From contig JALWYT010000165.1 of assembly GCA_026992705.1 (NCBI GenBank), positions 1-6,008 on the forward strand: DNA of 6,008 nt, read 5' to 3'. This document shows, piece by piece, positions 1-6,008 of this stretch; the first letter of the stretch is position 1, and each line of letters begins with the position of its first letter. A program made the position numbers and the translations under genes. The notes under the pieces are model-generated. The model was given only the letters and a program-made list of their open reading frames with translations, was not told where the DNA came from and ran no database searches. Origin of the DNA: Thiotrichaceae bacterium. GTDB taxonomy: Bacteria; Pseudomonadota; Gammaproteobacteria; Thiotrichales; Thiotrichaceae.

Positions 1-13
1 ATTAAATACTATT

Positions 14-49
14 ACATAATTTTATTATGTCAGTATTATTAATAATACT
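14..49. promoter_or_regulatory. Two adjacent perfect palindromes upstream of moeB
   Basis: Positions 14-30 form a perfect inverted repeat, ACATAAT-TTT-ATTATGT (7-bp arms, 3-base loop). Positions 32-49 form an 18-base perfect palindrome, AGTATTATT joined directly to AATAATACT. They end 15 bases before the moeB start, so they could be operator sites, a promoter-region cruciform, or the AT-rich tail of an upstream terminator outside the window. The sequence is nearly all A/T, where palindromes arise by chance fairly often. No known operator consensus was recognised, so function is inference only. Confidence 0.3.
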
Positions 50-64
50 TTAGAGAAAATTGTA

Positions 65-802
65 ATGAATGATGAACAACTGTTACGCTACAGTCGACAG
101 ATATTAATTAAGAGTATTGATATTAGTGGGCAAGAAAAAATACTTAATTCTCGTGTAATGATTATAGGTCTAGGAGGGCTAGGTGCACCAGTTGCCATGT
201 ATCTTTCAGCAGCAGGTGTAGGGCAGTTGACTTTAGCAGATTATGACCAAGTAGAACTTAGTAACTTGCAACGGCAAATCATTTACAATAGTAAGCAAAT
301 CGGTAATAGTAAAGTTGCTTCAGCTAAAGCCATGTTAATGGCAATGAATAATGAGCCGGTATATAAACTTGTCGATAAAAGGCTATCTACTGATGAATTA
401 CAAGCCGAAATTCAACAGCATGATGTTATTGTCGATTGCACTGATAATTTTCCAACGAGATTTGCAATTAATCAAGTTTGTGTAGATACAAAAACACCTT
501 TGGTCTCAGGGGCAGTAATTCAAATGGAAGGGCAGGTCACTACATTTGATTATCGACAAAGTAATATCGCATGTTATCAATGTTTATATGATAAAGAAGG
601 TGAAACAGAAGATATTTGTAGTACAACAGGGGTACTCGCTCCTGTTGCAGGAATTATCGGCAGTATCCAAGCGACCGAAGTATTAAAGTTACTCACGGAT
701 TTACCTACACTTGCAGGACGCTTATTAATCTTAGATGCAAAATATATGGAATGGCGAGAAATTAAACTAAGGCAGGATAAGAACTGTCCTATATGTTTTT
801 AG
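65..802 (+). CDS. moeB: MoeB-like molybdopterin-synthase adenylyltransferase (ThiF/HesA/MoeB family)
   Basis: The 245-residue product is an E1-like enzyme. MoeB uses ATP to adenylate the C-terminal glycine of MoaD, which is then made a thiocarboxylate and donates sulfur to molybdopterin in the cytoplasm. The length matches E. coli MoeB (about 249). Visible features are the nucleotide-binding GLGGLG loop at residues 35-40, the acidic DYDQVELSNLQR segment with Asp59 and Arg70, Lys83, and the DCTDNF motif with Asp127. Cys185 sits at the position of the conserved MoeB/ThiF cysteine. Two zinc-binding CxxC pairs are present (Cys170/173 and Cys241/244). All expected residues are intact, and there is no C-terminal rhodanese domain. 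The ATG at 65 has a weak AGAGA eight bases upstream and matches the family N-terminus (LLRYSRQI). The nearby soeABC needs molybdenum cofactor, which favours MoeB. ThiF, its close relative in thiamine synthesis, cannot be excluded from one sequence. The gene looks more AT-rich than soeABC. Confidence 0.85.
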   Translation: MNDEQLLRYSRQILIKSIDISGQEKILNSRVMIIGLGGLGAPVAMYLSAAGVGQLTLADYDQVELSNLQRQIIYNSKQIGNSKVASAKAMLMAMNNEPVYKLVDKRLSTDELQAEIQQHDVIVDCTDNFPTRFAINQVCVDTKTPLVSGAVIQMEGQVTTFDYRQSNIACYQCLYDKEGETEDICSTTGVLAPVAGIIGSIQATEVLKLLTDLPTLAGRLLILDAKYMEWREIKLRQDKNCPICF

Positions 803-863
803 AATAATATTGTTAAATAATATTCGCTTTTCCAGTCTACTATTTATTTTTTATTTAAAATAG
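803..863. terminator. Weak AT-rich hairpins after moeB (possible terminator)
   Basis: Directly after the moeB stop, AATATT (806-811) can pair with AATATT (819-824) across a seven-base loop, followed by CGCTTTTCC. The same bases also form a 9-base direct repeat, AATAATATT, at 803-811 and 816-824. A second hairpin pairs CTATTT (840-845) with AAATAG (858-863). The stems contain no or little G/C and the T-run is only four long, so this is at best a weak intrinsic terminator. Its position between moeB and the end of the convergent small frame at 884 is where one would be expected. Confidence 0.25.
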
Positions 864-883
864 AGCTAATAATCAAAGCTTCT

Positions 884-1105
884 TCAATGACAAGAATGTG
901 AATAAACTGGTAAATAAATAATATTCTCAATGCCATTTTTATTGGTGTTTATCTGCATTCGAGCAGTTGAAAACATAATATTTGTTTCGCAACTTAAGGC
1001 TTGTTGCTGAAGTGTTTTTTCTTCTCTGAGTAATTGGATATCAGTATTATTTCTTATAAATGATAGTTGTTTAAGGGTTATTGTATGCTGTTTTGCGTAT
1101 TTCAC
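884..1105 (-). CDS. Possible small protein of 73 residues, unknown function
   Basis: I do not recognise this protein. The frame opens with GTG at 1105 (minus strand) and is preceded by AAAGGA (plus positions 1114-1119) at eight bases, a spacing suited to translation start. An in-frame TAA lies 12 bases upstream of the GTG, so the frame cannot start earlier. The product is slightly basic and has no evident membrane segment or signal peptide. Residues 23-37 look helix-prone, and the short tail YSHSCH is rich in His and Cys (Cys39, Cys72, His70, His73). The tail could bind a metal, but nothing else supports that. It points away from soeA and converges on moeB, filling most of the gap between them. 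Against it: the region is AT-rich, where short chance frames are common, and no family resemblance is seen. It may be a real orphan small gene, a decayed remnant, or chance. Confidence 0.35.
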   Translation of the reverse strand: MKYAKQHTITLKQLSFIRNNTDIQLLREEKTLQQQALSCETNIMFSTARMQINTNKNGIENIIYLPVYSHSCH

Positions 1106-1214
1106 GAGCTTAGTCCTTTAGTGCCGTTAATATTTAGCTGAATTTCACATTAACACATTGTAACAATTTATTTGTAAAATACCCATCCCGTATTTAAGGG
1201 AGTCTTGAATAAGA

Positions 1215-1242
1215 TTTACCCTGTTAATTAAGCATCTATAAA
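1215..1242 (+). promoter_or_regulatory. Candidate upstream sigma-70 promoter for soeABC
   Basis: TTTACC (1215-1220) and TATAAA (1237-1242) are separated by 16 bases. The -10 matches five of six consensus bases and the -35 four of six. It would give a leader of roughly 60 bases before the GTG at 1308. It competes with the candidate at 1248-1276. Both rest on pattern matching in AT-rich DNA. Confidence 0.25.
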
Positions 1243-1247
1243 TATTA

Positions 1248-1276
1248 TTGTTTTCTTATATTTAAAAAATTATACT
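1248..1276 (+). promoter_or_regulatory. Candidate proximal sigma-70 promoter for soeABC
   Basis: TTGTTT (1248-1253) and TATACT (1271-1276) are separated by the ideal 17 bases. The -10 matches five of six and the -35 three of six. Transcription would begin near 1282-1284, leaving about 25 bases before the GTG at 1308 with the ribosome binding site in between. If this promoter is the main one, the GTG at 1290 would be too close to the 5' end to be the usual start, which fits a start at 1308. Confidence 0.3.
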
Positions 1277-1294
1277 TTGTCCTCATTTTGTGAC

Positions 1295-1301
1295 TAAGGG
1301 G
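1295..1301 (+). promoter_or_regulatory. Ribosome binding site that decides the soeA start
   Basis: TAAGGGG ends six bases before the GTG at 1308. The alternative in-frame GTG at 1290 is preceded by a T-rich stretch (CTTTGTCCTCATTTT) with no Shine-Dalgarno match. The site therefore supports initiation at 1308 and places the six codons from 1290 in the untranslated leader. Confidence 0.65.
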
Positions 1302-1307
1302 TTACTT

Positions 1308-4202
1308 GTGTCTAAACAAAATATCGAAGTTAAAAGCACGACCTGCTATATGTGTGCCTGTCGATGTGGCATTAATGTTACCTTGGAAAAGGGTGAGGTT
1401 CGCTATATTGAAGGCAACCCTGATCATCCTTTGAACAAGGGAGTTATTTGTGCCAAAGGGTCATCAGGGATTATGAAACAGTATTCCCCTGGGCGTTTAA
1501 CAAAAGTGTTAAAACGAAAAGAGGGTACAGAACGCGGGGCAGGGAGCTTTGAGGTCATTTCGTGGGAAAAAGCCTTTGATATTATCGAAGAGCGTTTAAG
1601 CAATATTCGAGCGACGGATCCTAAAAAATTTGCCTTATTTACTGGTCGAGATCAGATGCAAGCCTTAACGGGTTTATTTGCCAAGCAATTTGGCACACCT
1701 AACTATGCTGCTCATGGAGGCTTTTGTTCAGTCAATATGGCAGCGGGTATGATTTATACTATTGGTGGTTCTTTTTGGGAATTTGGTGGTCCTGATTTAG
1801 AACGAGCTAAGTTATTTATTATGATTGGTACGGCAGAGGATCATCACTCTAACCCCTTAAAAATCGAATTATCACATTTCAAGAAAAACGGTGGACGTTT
1901 TATCTCCATCAACCCAGTACGAACGGGCTATTCTGCTATTGCCGATGAATGGATTCCTATTCGCCCTGGGACAGATGGAGCATTATTTATGGCATTGAAT
2001 AATGTATTAATTCAGGAAGGCTTATTCGACCGTGACTTTTTGATCAAATACACCAATGCGGCTGAATTGGTGAATCAGGATGAAGATAGCGATGACTTTG
2101 GCTTATTCTGCCGAACTACAGAAGACCGTCGTGAAAGCTGTGTGGATCCGCAGAATAAACTTTGGTGGGATCGTAATGAAGATAAGCCTGTGCCAAGCCA
2201 GAATCGGGGAGCTGATCCGTATTTATTTGGTGAATATGAATTGGAAGATGGCACAAAAGTTAAAACCGCGTTTCAATTATTAACAGATCGCCTTAAAGAT
2301 TATACACCTGAATGGGCATCAGAAATTACGGGGATTTCAGCAGAAAGAATTCGTAATCTTGCATATGAAATGGGTATTATGGCTCGTGATCATAAAATTG
2401 AATTACCTATTTCTTGGACAGATGTTTGGGGTGAAGAGCATCATTCAGTGACAGGCAACCCCGTTGCTTTTCATGCAATGCGAGGTTTAGCAGCACACTC
2501 TAATGGTTTTCACGCCATTCGTAATTTATCCATTTTAATGACCTTACTGGGCACAATTGATCGCCCAGGTGGTTTCCGCCATAAAGCACCATTCCCTCGT
2601 CCTATTCCACCATGCCCTAAGCCGCCTAAAGGTCCTGAAGCGGTGCAAGCTAATACAGAATTAGAGGGTATGCCACTGGGCTTCCCTGCCTCTCCGGATG
2701 ATTTATTTGTGGATGATAAGGGCGAGCCTGTGCGTTTAGATAAGGCATTTTCATGGGAACATCCGCTATCAGCACATGGTTTGATGCACAATGCGATTAC
2801 GAATGCATGGCGTGGCGATCCACATAAAATTGATACGCTATTATTGTTTATGGCGAACATGGCATGGAATTCATCAATGAATACCAGCAAAGTAAGAGAA
2901 ATGCTGGTCGATAAAGATGAAGACGGGGAATACAAAATCCCATTTATTATTGTCTGTGATAGTTTCCAATCAGAGACTACGCAGTTTGCTGATTTAGTCC
3001 TACCCGATACAACGTACCTTGAGCGACATGATGTTATGTCGATGCTAGATCGTCCGATTTCAGAATATGATGGTCCTGTGGACTCAGTGAGAATTCCTGT
3101 ATTACCGCCAACGGGTGATTGCAAGCCATTCCAAGAAGTGTTGATTGAATTAGGTTCACGTTTAGGTTTGAAAGCTTTTGTGGATGAGAGCGGCAAGCCT
3201 AAATACCGTGATTATCCTGATTTTATTGTCAACCATGAAACAGCACCTGGTTCAGGGATTGGTTTTCTTGCAGGTTGGCGTGGTAAATCAGGTGAAAAAT
3301 CGATGAAGGGTGAGCCAAACTCTAATCAGTGGGAGATGTACGCTAATAATAACTGTGTGTATCACCATAAGTTACCTAAATCTTACCAATACATGCGTAA
3401 TTGGAATGAGGGGTATTTGGAGTGGGCAAGGCATCATGGTTTAACTCGCTATGCTGAGCCAATTCAGATACAAATCTACTCAGAAATTTTTCAAGATTTT
3501 CGCCTAGCTGCACAGGGTAAACGCGAAGGCAAACAACCGCCAGAGCATTTACGCAAGCGTGTTGAAACCTATTTTGATCCGTTGCCAATATATCACGAAC
3601 CGTTAGAGGTTGAGATGACAAATCGCCGTGAGTATCCGCTCAGTGCAATTACTCAACGTCCAATGGCAATGTATCACTCATGGGATTCGCAAAACGCATG
3701 GCTACGCCAGATTCATGCTCATAATCACCTCTATATGCACCCTAGCGTTGGTGATCATAATGGTTTTGAAGATGGTGATTGGATTTGGGTAGAGTCTATG
3801 CACGGCAAGGTTCGCTGTATTTGTCGCTTCTCTGAATCGGTAGAACCCGGTACTGTTTGGACGTGGAATGCCATTGGCAAAGCATCAGGTGCATGGGGAT
3901 TAGATAAGAAAGCCAATGAATCCAACAAAGGGTTCTTGTTAAACCACTTAATTGCCGAAGAGCTACCTTGTAGAACCCGTGAAGGTATGATTTCTAATTC
4001 TGACCCTGTGACAGGGCAAGCAGGCTGGTATGACGTGCGGGTAAAAGTCTATAAAGCAGAAGATAATGAGCCTAAGGTGACTTCACCCCAGTTCAAAACC
4101 TTGCCGATGTATCCTGGTATGATGTCGCCTATCAAGCGTCCAAATGGTTATAAAAGTGGCACGGGCTTCTTCCAACGATTATTAAAAATGGCGGGGAAAT
4201 AA
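1308..4202 (+). CDS. soeA: SoeA, cytoplasmic sulfite-oxidising molybdopterin subunit
   Basis: This is the catalytic subunit expected to oxidise sulfite to sulfate at a bis-MGD molybdenum centre. It has 964 residues from GTG 1308, or 970 from GTG 1290. Numbering here is from 1308. The N-terminal [4Fe-4S] motif is Cys13-x2-Cys16-x3-Cys20-x27-Cys48. In the segment HGGFCSVNMAAG, Cys140 is the likely molybdenum ligand, as in the Cys-ligated Psr/Phs-type enzymes. A cofactor-binding segment INPVRT...IRPGTDGAL spans about 201-226, and ADLVLPDTTYLERHD lies near 561-575. The C-terminal molybdopterin-binding domain covers roughly 785-915. There is no twin-arginine motif or signal peptide, so the protein should stay in the cytoplasm; periplasmic PsrA, PhsA and DmsA carry one. 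Length and lack of a signal match SoeA of purple sulfur bacteria. It is one base from soeB and heads the operon. Substrate is inferred from family resemblance. Confidence 0.88.
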   Translation: MSKQNIEVKSTTCYMCACRCGINVTLEKGEVRYIEGNPDHPLNKGVICAKGSSGIMKQYSPGRLTKVLKRKEGTERGAGSFEVISWEKAFDIIEERLSNIRATDPKKFALFTGRDQMQALTGLFAKQFGTPNYAAHGGFCSVNMAAGMIYTIGGSFWEFGGPDLERAKLFIMIGTAEDHHSNPLKIELSHFKKNGGRFISINPVRTGYSAIADEWIPIRPGTDGALFMALNNVLIQEGLFDRDFLIKYTNAAELVNQDEDSDDFGLFCRTTEDRRESCVDPQNKLWWDRNEDKPVPSQNRGADPYLFGEYELEDGTKVKTAFQLLTDRLKDYTPEWASEITGISAERIRNLAYEMGIMARDHKIELPISWTDVWGEEHHSVTGNPVAFHAMRGLAAHSNGFHAIRNLSILMTLLGTIDRPGGFRHKAPFPRPIPPCPKPPKGPEAVQANTELEGMPLGFPASPDDLFVDDKGEPVRLDKAFSWEHPLSAHGLMHNAITNAWRGDPHKIDTLLLFMANMAWNSSMNTSKVREMLVDKDEDGEYKIPFIIVCDSFQSETTQFADLVLPDTTYLERHDVMSMLDRPISEYDGPVDSVRIPVLPPTGDCKPFQEVLIELGSRLGLKAFVDESGKPKYRDYPDFIVNHETAPGSGIGFLAGWRGKSGEKSMKGEPNSNQWEMYANNNCVYHHKLPKSYQYMRNWNEGYLEWARHHGLTRYAEPIQIQIYSEIFQDFRLAAQGKREGKQPPEHLRKRVETYFDPLPIYHEPLEVEMTNRREYPLSAITQRPMAMYHSWDSQNAWLRQIHAHNHLYMHPSVGDHNGFEDGDWIWVESMHGKVRCICRFSESVEPGTVWTWNAIGKASGAWGLDKKANESNKGFLLNHLIAEELPCRTREGMISNSDPVTGQAGWYDVRVKVYKAEDNEPKVTSPQFKTLPMYPGMMSPIKRPNGYKSGTGFFQRLLKMAGK

Positions 4203-4203
4203 G

Positions 4204-4932
4204 ATGACACAATTAGCATTGGTAATTGACCTTAATGTTTGCGTTGGCTGTAGTGCTTGTGTGACCTCATGCAAGGAGTGGAATACCTCAGGTGAAGCAG
4301 GACCGATGTCGGACTTTAATATGTACAGTAAAGACCCAACAGGTACTTTTTTTAACCGTGTGCAAACCTATGAGGTAGGGGAATACCCAAACACTGAGAC
4401 GATACATTTCCCTAAATCGTGTTTGCACTGCGAAGATCCTCCTTGCGTACCCGTTTGCCCAACGGGGGCGAGCTATAAACGCAAAGAAGATGGCATTGTT
4501 TTAGTTGATTATGACAAATGTATCGGCTGTAAATATTGCACATGGGCTTGTCCTTATGGAGCGAGGGAAATTGATGAGGAGCAAAAGGTGATGAAGAAAT
4601 GCACCCTTTGCGTTGATCGCATCTATGACACCAATTTACCAGAAGAGCGTCGCAAGCCATCCTGTGTATTAGCTTGTCCAACATCTGCTCGATTATTTGG
4701 TGATGTACATGACCCTGATTCTGAAGTCTCAAAGACCATTCGGGAGCAGGGCGGTTATCAGTTGCAGCCTGAATGGGGTACGAATCCCGCCAATCATTAT
4801 TTACCGCGTCGTAAGATAAAATCATCAGTGACGAAGGAAGATTTGATACGTGTGGATAATCCATTGAAAGACGAAAACTTCACAAAACCATCTGATGATG
4901 ATGTAACGCTTGAAGATACCAGTTGGATTTAA
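4204..4932 (+). CDS. soeB: SoeB, four-cluster iron-sulfur electron-transfer subunit
   Basis: The 242-residue product should carry electrons from SoeA to the membrane subunit. All sixteen cysteines for four [4Fe-4S] clusters are present. They are Cys13/16/19/23, Cys73/76/81/85 (CLHCEDPPCVPVC), Cys106/109/112/116 (CIGCKYCTWAC), and the split group Cys133/136 with Cys154/158. This is the DmsB/PsrB/NrfC-type arrangement. No signal peptide is seen, consistent with a cytoplasmic SoeAB. The C-terminal 40 or so residues are hydrophilic and acidic at the end (a DDD stretch at 231-233) and lie outside the cluster domains. The ATG follows the soeA stop (TAA 4200-4202) by one base. The GGGGA at 4193-4197, inside the end of soeA, gives a six-base spacing and suggests translational coupling. 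The gene order and Cys-ligated partner support SoeB over DmsB. Confidence 0.9.
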   Translation: MTQLALVIDLNVCVGCSACVTSCKEWNTSGEAGPMSDFNMYSKDPTGTFFNRVQTYEVGEYPNTETIHFPKSCLHCEDPPCVPVCPTGASYKRKEDGIVLVDYDKCIGCKYCTWACPYGAREIDEEQKVMKKCTLCVDRIYDTNLPEERRKPSCVLACPTSARLFGDVHDPDSEVSKTIREQGGYQLQPEWGTNPANHYLPRRKIKSSVTKEDLIRVDNPLKDENFTKPSDDDVTLEDTSWI

Positions 4933-4937
4933 CGACT

Positions 4938-4975
4938 TAGCATATGAATGCATGAAGTTGTTATGCTTTTATAAT
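4938..4975 (+). promoter_or_regulatory. Hairpin and perfect -10 box in the soeB-soeC gap
   Basis: AGCATA (4939-4944) can pair with TATGCT (4962-4967) over a 17-base loop, and a short TTTT run overlaps and follows the right arm. TATAAT, an exact -10 hexamer, follows at 4970-4975, but no convincing -35 lies 16-18 bases upstream. The gap could hold an attenuating or RNA-processing hairpin that tunes soeC, or a weak internal promoter. Either is inference from short matches in AT-rich sequence. Confidence 0.2.
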
Positions 4976-4999
4976 ACTTAATAATCACAGAGGCACATT

Positions 5000-5977
5000 A
5001 TGCATCCTGCTTTTTCTGTAATATTTTTAACAACCCTAATCGGAGCCGGTCAGGGTTTATTTTTAGCATTGGTCACAGCACAAGTTTATTCAGCTGTAGA
5101 ATTAGTGACAGTAAGAGAATCAGGCTCTTTTTATGCAATCGGGGCAGTGATTGCATTGTTGCTATTAATTGCGGGCTTGGTTGCATCCGTTTTTCATTTA
5201 GGTCGCCCTGAACGAGCATGGCGAGCGGCTACCATGTGGCGGACTTCATGGCTATCACGTGAAGTTATTGCTTTGCCAGTTTTTATGTTTATCGTCTTTA
5301 TTTATGCTATCGTACATGGTTTTAGCTTAGACTTTACCGTTATTCAGTTGAATCCAGAAGTTTCTGTCCCACTGAGTATTATTATTGGAGTAATTGGTAC
5401 GGTTGTCTGTTTTGCTTTGTATATTTGTACTGGCATGATTTATGCGGTGATTAAATTCTTACAAGAATGGGCAACACCGCTAACCCTCGTTAATTTTATT
5501 TTGCTCGGCATGGCATCGGGGTTTACTATTGCAACAGTATATTCTTTTTTACAAGCTCCAGAATTGATTAATCTATTCGCTGGTTGGGCATTATTATTAA
5601 CTCTCCTAGCAGCAATCACGCGAATTAGCTCATTAATCCGTAATGCGAAAATTAAGCCCAAGATAACGCCAAAATCAGCCATCGGAATCCGTCACCCTAA
5701 AATCAAGCAGATCGCTCAAGGAGCAATGGGTGGTTCATTTAATACCAGAGAATACTTTCACGGTCAGCGTGATGTGATTGTCAAGATCGTAAAATGGAGC
5801 TTTTTAGTGCTGGTTTTCTTCTTGCCTATCATTTTATTAAGTGTAGGCTTATTCGTAAAATTAGGCATTTTGTTTTTTATCGCCGCGATTGTTCAATACA
5901 TCGGTCTAATCGCCGAACGCTGGTTTTTCTTTGCACAAGCAAACCATCCACAGAATATTTATTATCAGGCAACTTAA
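5000..5977 (+). CDS. soeC: SoeC, membrane anchor and quinone-facing subunit (DmsC/NrfD-like)
   Basis: The 325-residue integral membrane protein should anchor SoeAB to the cytoplasmic membrane and pass electrons to quinone. Eight hydrophobic segments can be seen near residues 8-28, 45-66, 88-108, 124-150, 160-182, 190-210, 265-286 and 289-308. A polar basic loop (about 211-262) lies between the sixth and seventh. The DmsC-type signature is clear: HLGRP at 66-70 followed by SWLSRE at 83-88. The C-terminal ERWFFFAQANHP segment is also typical of this group as I recall it. No haem-ligand pattern is evident, as expected for the family. The ATG at 5000 has AGAGG (4989-4993) at six bases. Unlike the tight soeA-soeB junction, 67 bases separate it from soeB, so it may be translated independently, but gene order argues for one operon. 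The protein is complete. Confidence 0.88.
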   Translation: MHPAFSVIFLTTLIGAGQGLFLALVTAQVYSAVELVTVRESGSFYAIGAVIALLLLIAGLVASVFHLGRPERAWRAATMWRTSWLSREVIALPVFMFIVFIYAIVHGFSLDFTVIQLNPEVSVPLSIIIGVIGTVVCFALYICTGMIYAVIKFLQEWATPLTLVNFILLGMASGFTIATVYSFLQAPELINLFAGWALLLTLLAAITRISSLIRNAKIKPKITPKSAIGIRHPKIKQIAQGAMGGSFNTREYFHGQRDVIVKIVKWSFLVLVFFLPIILLSVGLFVKLGILFFIAAIVQYIGLIAERWFFFAQANHPQNIYYQAT

Positions 5978-5981
5978 ATGA

Positions 5982-6008
5982 GTTACTGAATACTGGATAG
6001 TCACTAAC
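5982..6008 (+). terminator. Partial hairpin after soeC, cut by the window end
   Basis: Five bases after the soeC stop, GTTAcTGAaTA (5982-5992) can pair with TAgTCAcTAAC (5998-6008) around a five-base loop, with two mismatches. A stem just after the last operon gene suggests a terminator. The expected T-run would lie beyond the window, so this cannot be confirmed, and the stem could extend further or belong to a repeat. Confidence 0.25.

Larger units (their letters stand above)
1106..1307. promoter_or_regulatory. Divergent leader region between the small minus-strand frame and soeA
   Basis: These 202 bases separate two outward-facing starts and are very AT-rich, as regulatory DNA often is. 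They hold an inverted repeat ATTGT-A-ACAAT (1157-1167) and an imperfect palindrome CCCGTATTTAAGGG (1187-1200). Candidate sigma-70 elements for soeA are listed separately. No open frame of note and no recognised riboswitch was seen. The 1157-1167 repeat resembles the general T-N11-A style of LysR-type sites, but that pattern is too loose to name a regulator. Confidence 0.35.

Noticed and set aside
2510..3196. Open frame of 228 codons on the minus strand within soeA
   Set aside because: It lies wholly antisense to a clearly coding, motif-rich part of soeA. Its protein is low in recognisable structure and unlike any family I know. It is a by-product of soeA codon use.
4412..4864. Open frame of 150 codons on the minus strand within soeB
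   Set aside because: It is antisense to the conserved cysteine motifs of soeB, which explain the sequence fully.
1308..5977. Identity as polysulfide/thiosulfate reductase (PsrABC/PhsABC) or DMSO reductase (DmsABC)
   Set aside because: Those catalytic subunits carry a Tat signal and work in the periplasm, and DmsA uses a serine molybdenum ligand. Here no signal is present and Cys140 is the likely ligand. SoeA length and sequence segments fit better. A phylogeny would settle it.
5978..5989. ATG directly after the soeC stop, as a possible next operon gene
   Set aside because: The frame reads ATG AGT TAC TGA and ends after three codons.
5794..6000. Open frame of 68 codons overlapping the end of soeC
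   Set aside because: It is a different reading frame of the last membrane segments of soeC. It has no ribosome binding site that I can see, and soeC is plainly the coding frame.
1..6008. Mobile element, CRISPR array, toxin-antitoxin pair, tRNA or rRNA
   Set aside because: No transposase or integrase motifs, terminal repeats, regularly spaced repeats, paired small genes or recognisable RNA gene folds were seen on either strand.

Overview
This window reads as an accessory-free stretch of chromosome from a low-GC, probably gammaproteobacterial, sulfur-oxidising bacterium. The lineage is inferred from the closeness of the three-gene cluster to the SoeABC sulfite-oxidising enzyme described in purple sulfur bacteria. 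No rRNA or other phylogenetic marker is present, so genus cannot be named. Codon choice is AT-rich (many TTA leucines, ATT isoleucines). By eye the left third (to about 1290) is more AT-rich than the soe genes.

Layout. Positions 1-64 hold two perfect AT-rich palindromes just upstream of a complete moeB-like gene (65-802, +), the E1-like adenylyltransferase that charges the small subunit of molybdopterin synthase. Positions 803-1307 hold no large gene. They contain weak hairpins after moeB, a possible 73-residue minus-strand gene (884-1105) with a good ribosome binding site, and a 202-base region shared by the divergent starts of that small frame and soeA. From 1308 to 5977 lies soeABC on the + strand: the molybdopterin/[4Fe-4S] catalytic subunit (start probably GTG at 1308 rather than GTG at 1290), the four-cluster ferredoxin-like subunit one base downstream, and, after a 67-base gap, the eight-helix membrane subunit. 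The last 31 bases hold a partial hairpin that may be the start of the operon terminator.

How the genes work together. SoeA should oxidise sulfite to sulfate at a bis-MGD molybdenum centre, SoeB should pass electrons through four [4Fe-4S] clusters, and SoeC should anchor the complex and hand electrons to quinone. SoeA lacks a twin-arginine signal peptide, which places the catalytic side in the cytoplasm. This separates it from periplasmic polysulfide, thiosulfate and DMSO reductases of the same architecture. MoeB acts in making the molybdenum cofactor that SoeA needs, so its proximity makes biochemical sense, although it is a separate transcription unit. I found no mobile element, CRISPR array, tRNA, rRNA or clearly novel multi-gene system. 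The least explained items are the small minus-strand frame, the palindromes before moeB and the structured soeB-soeC gap.
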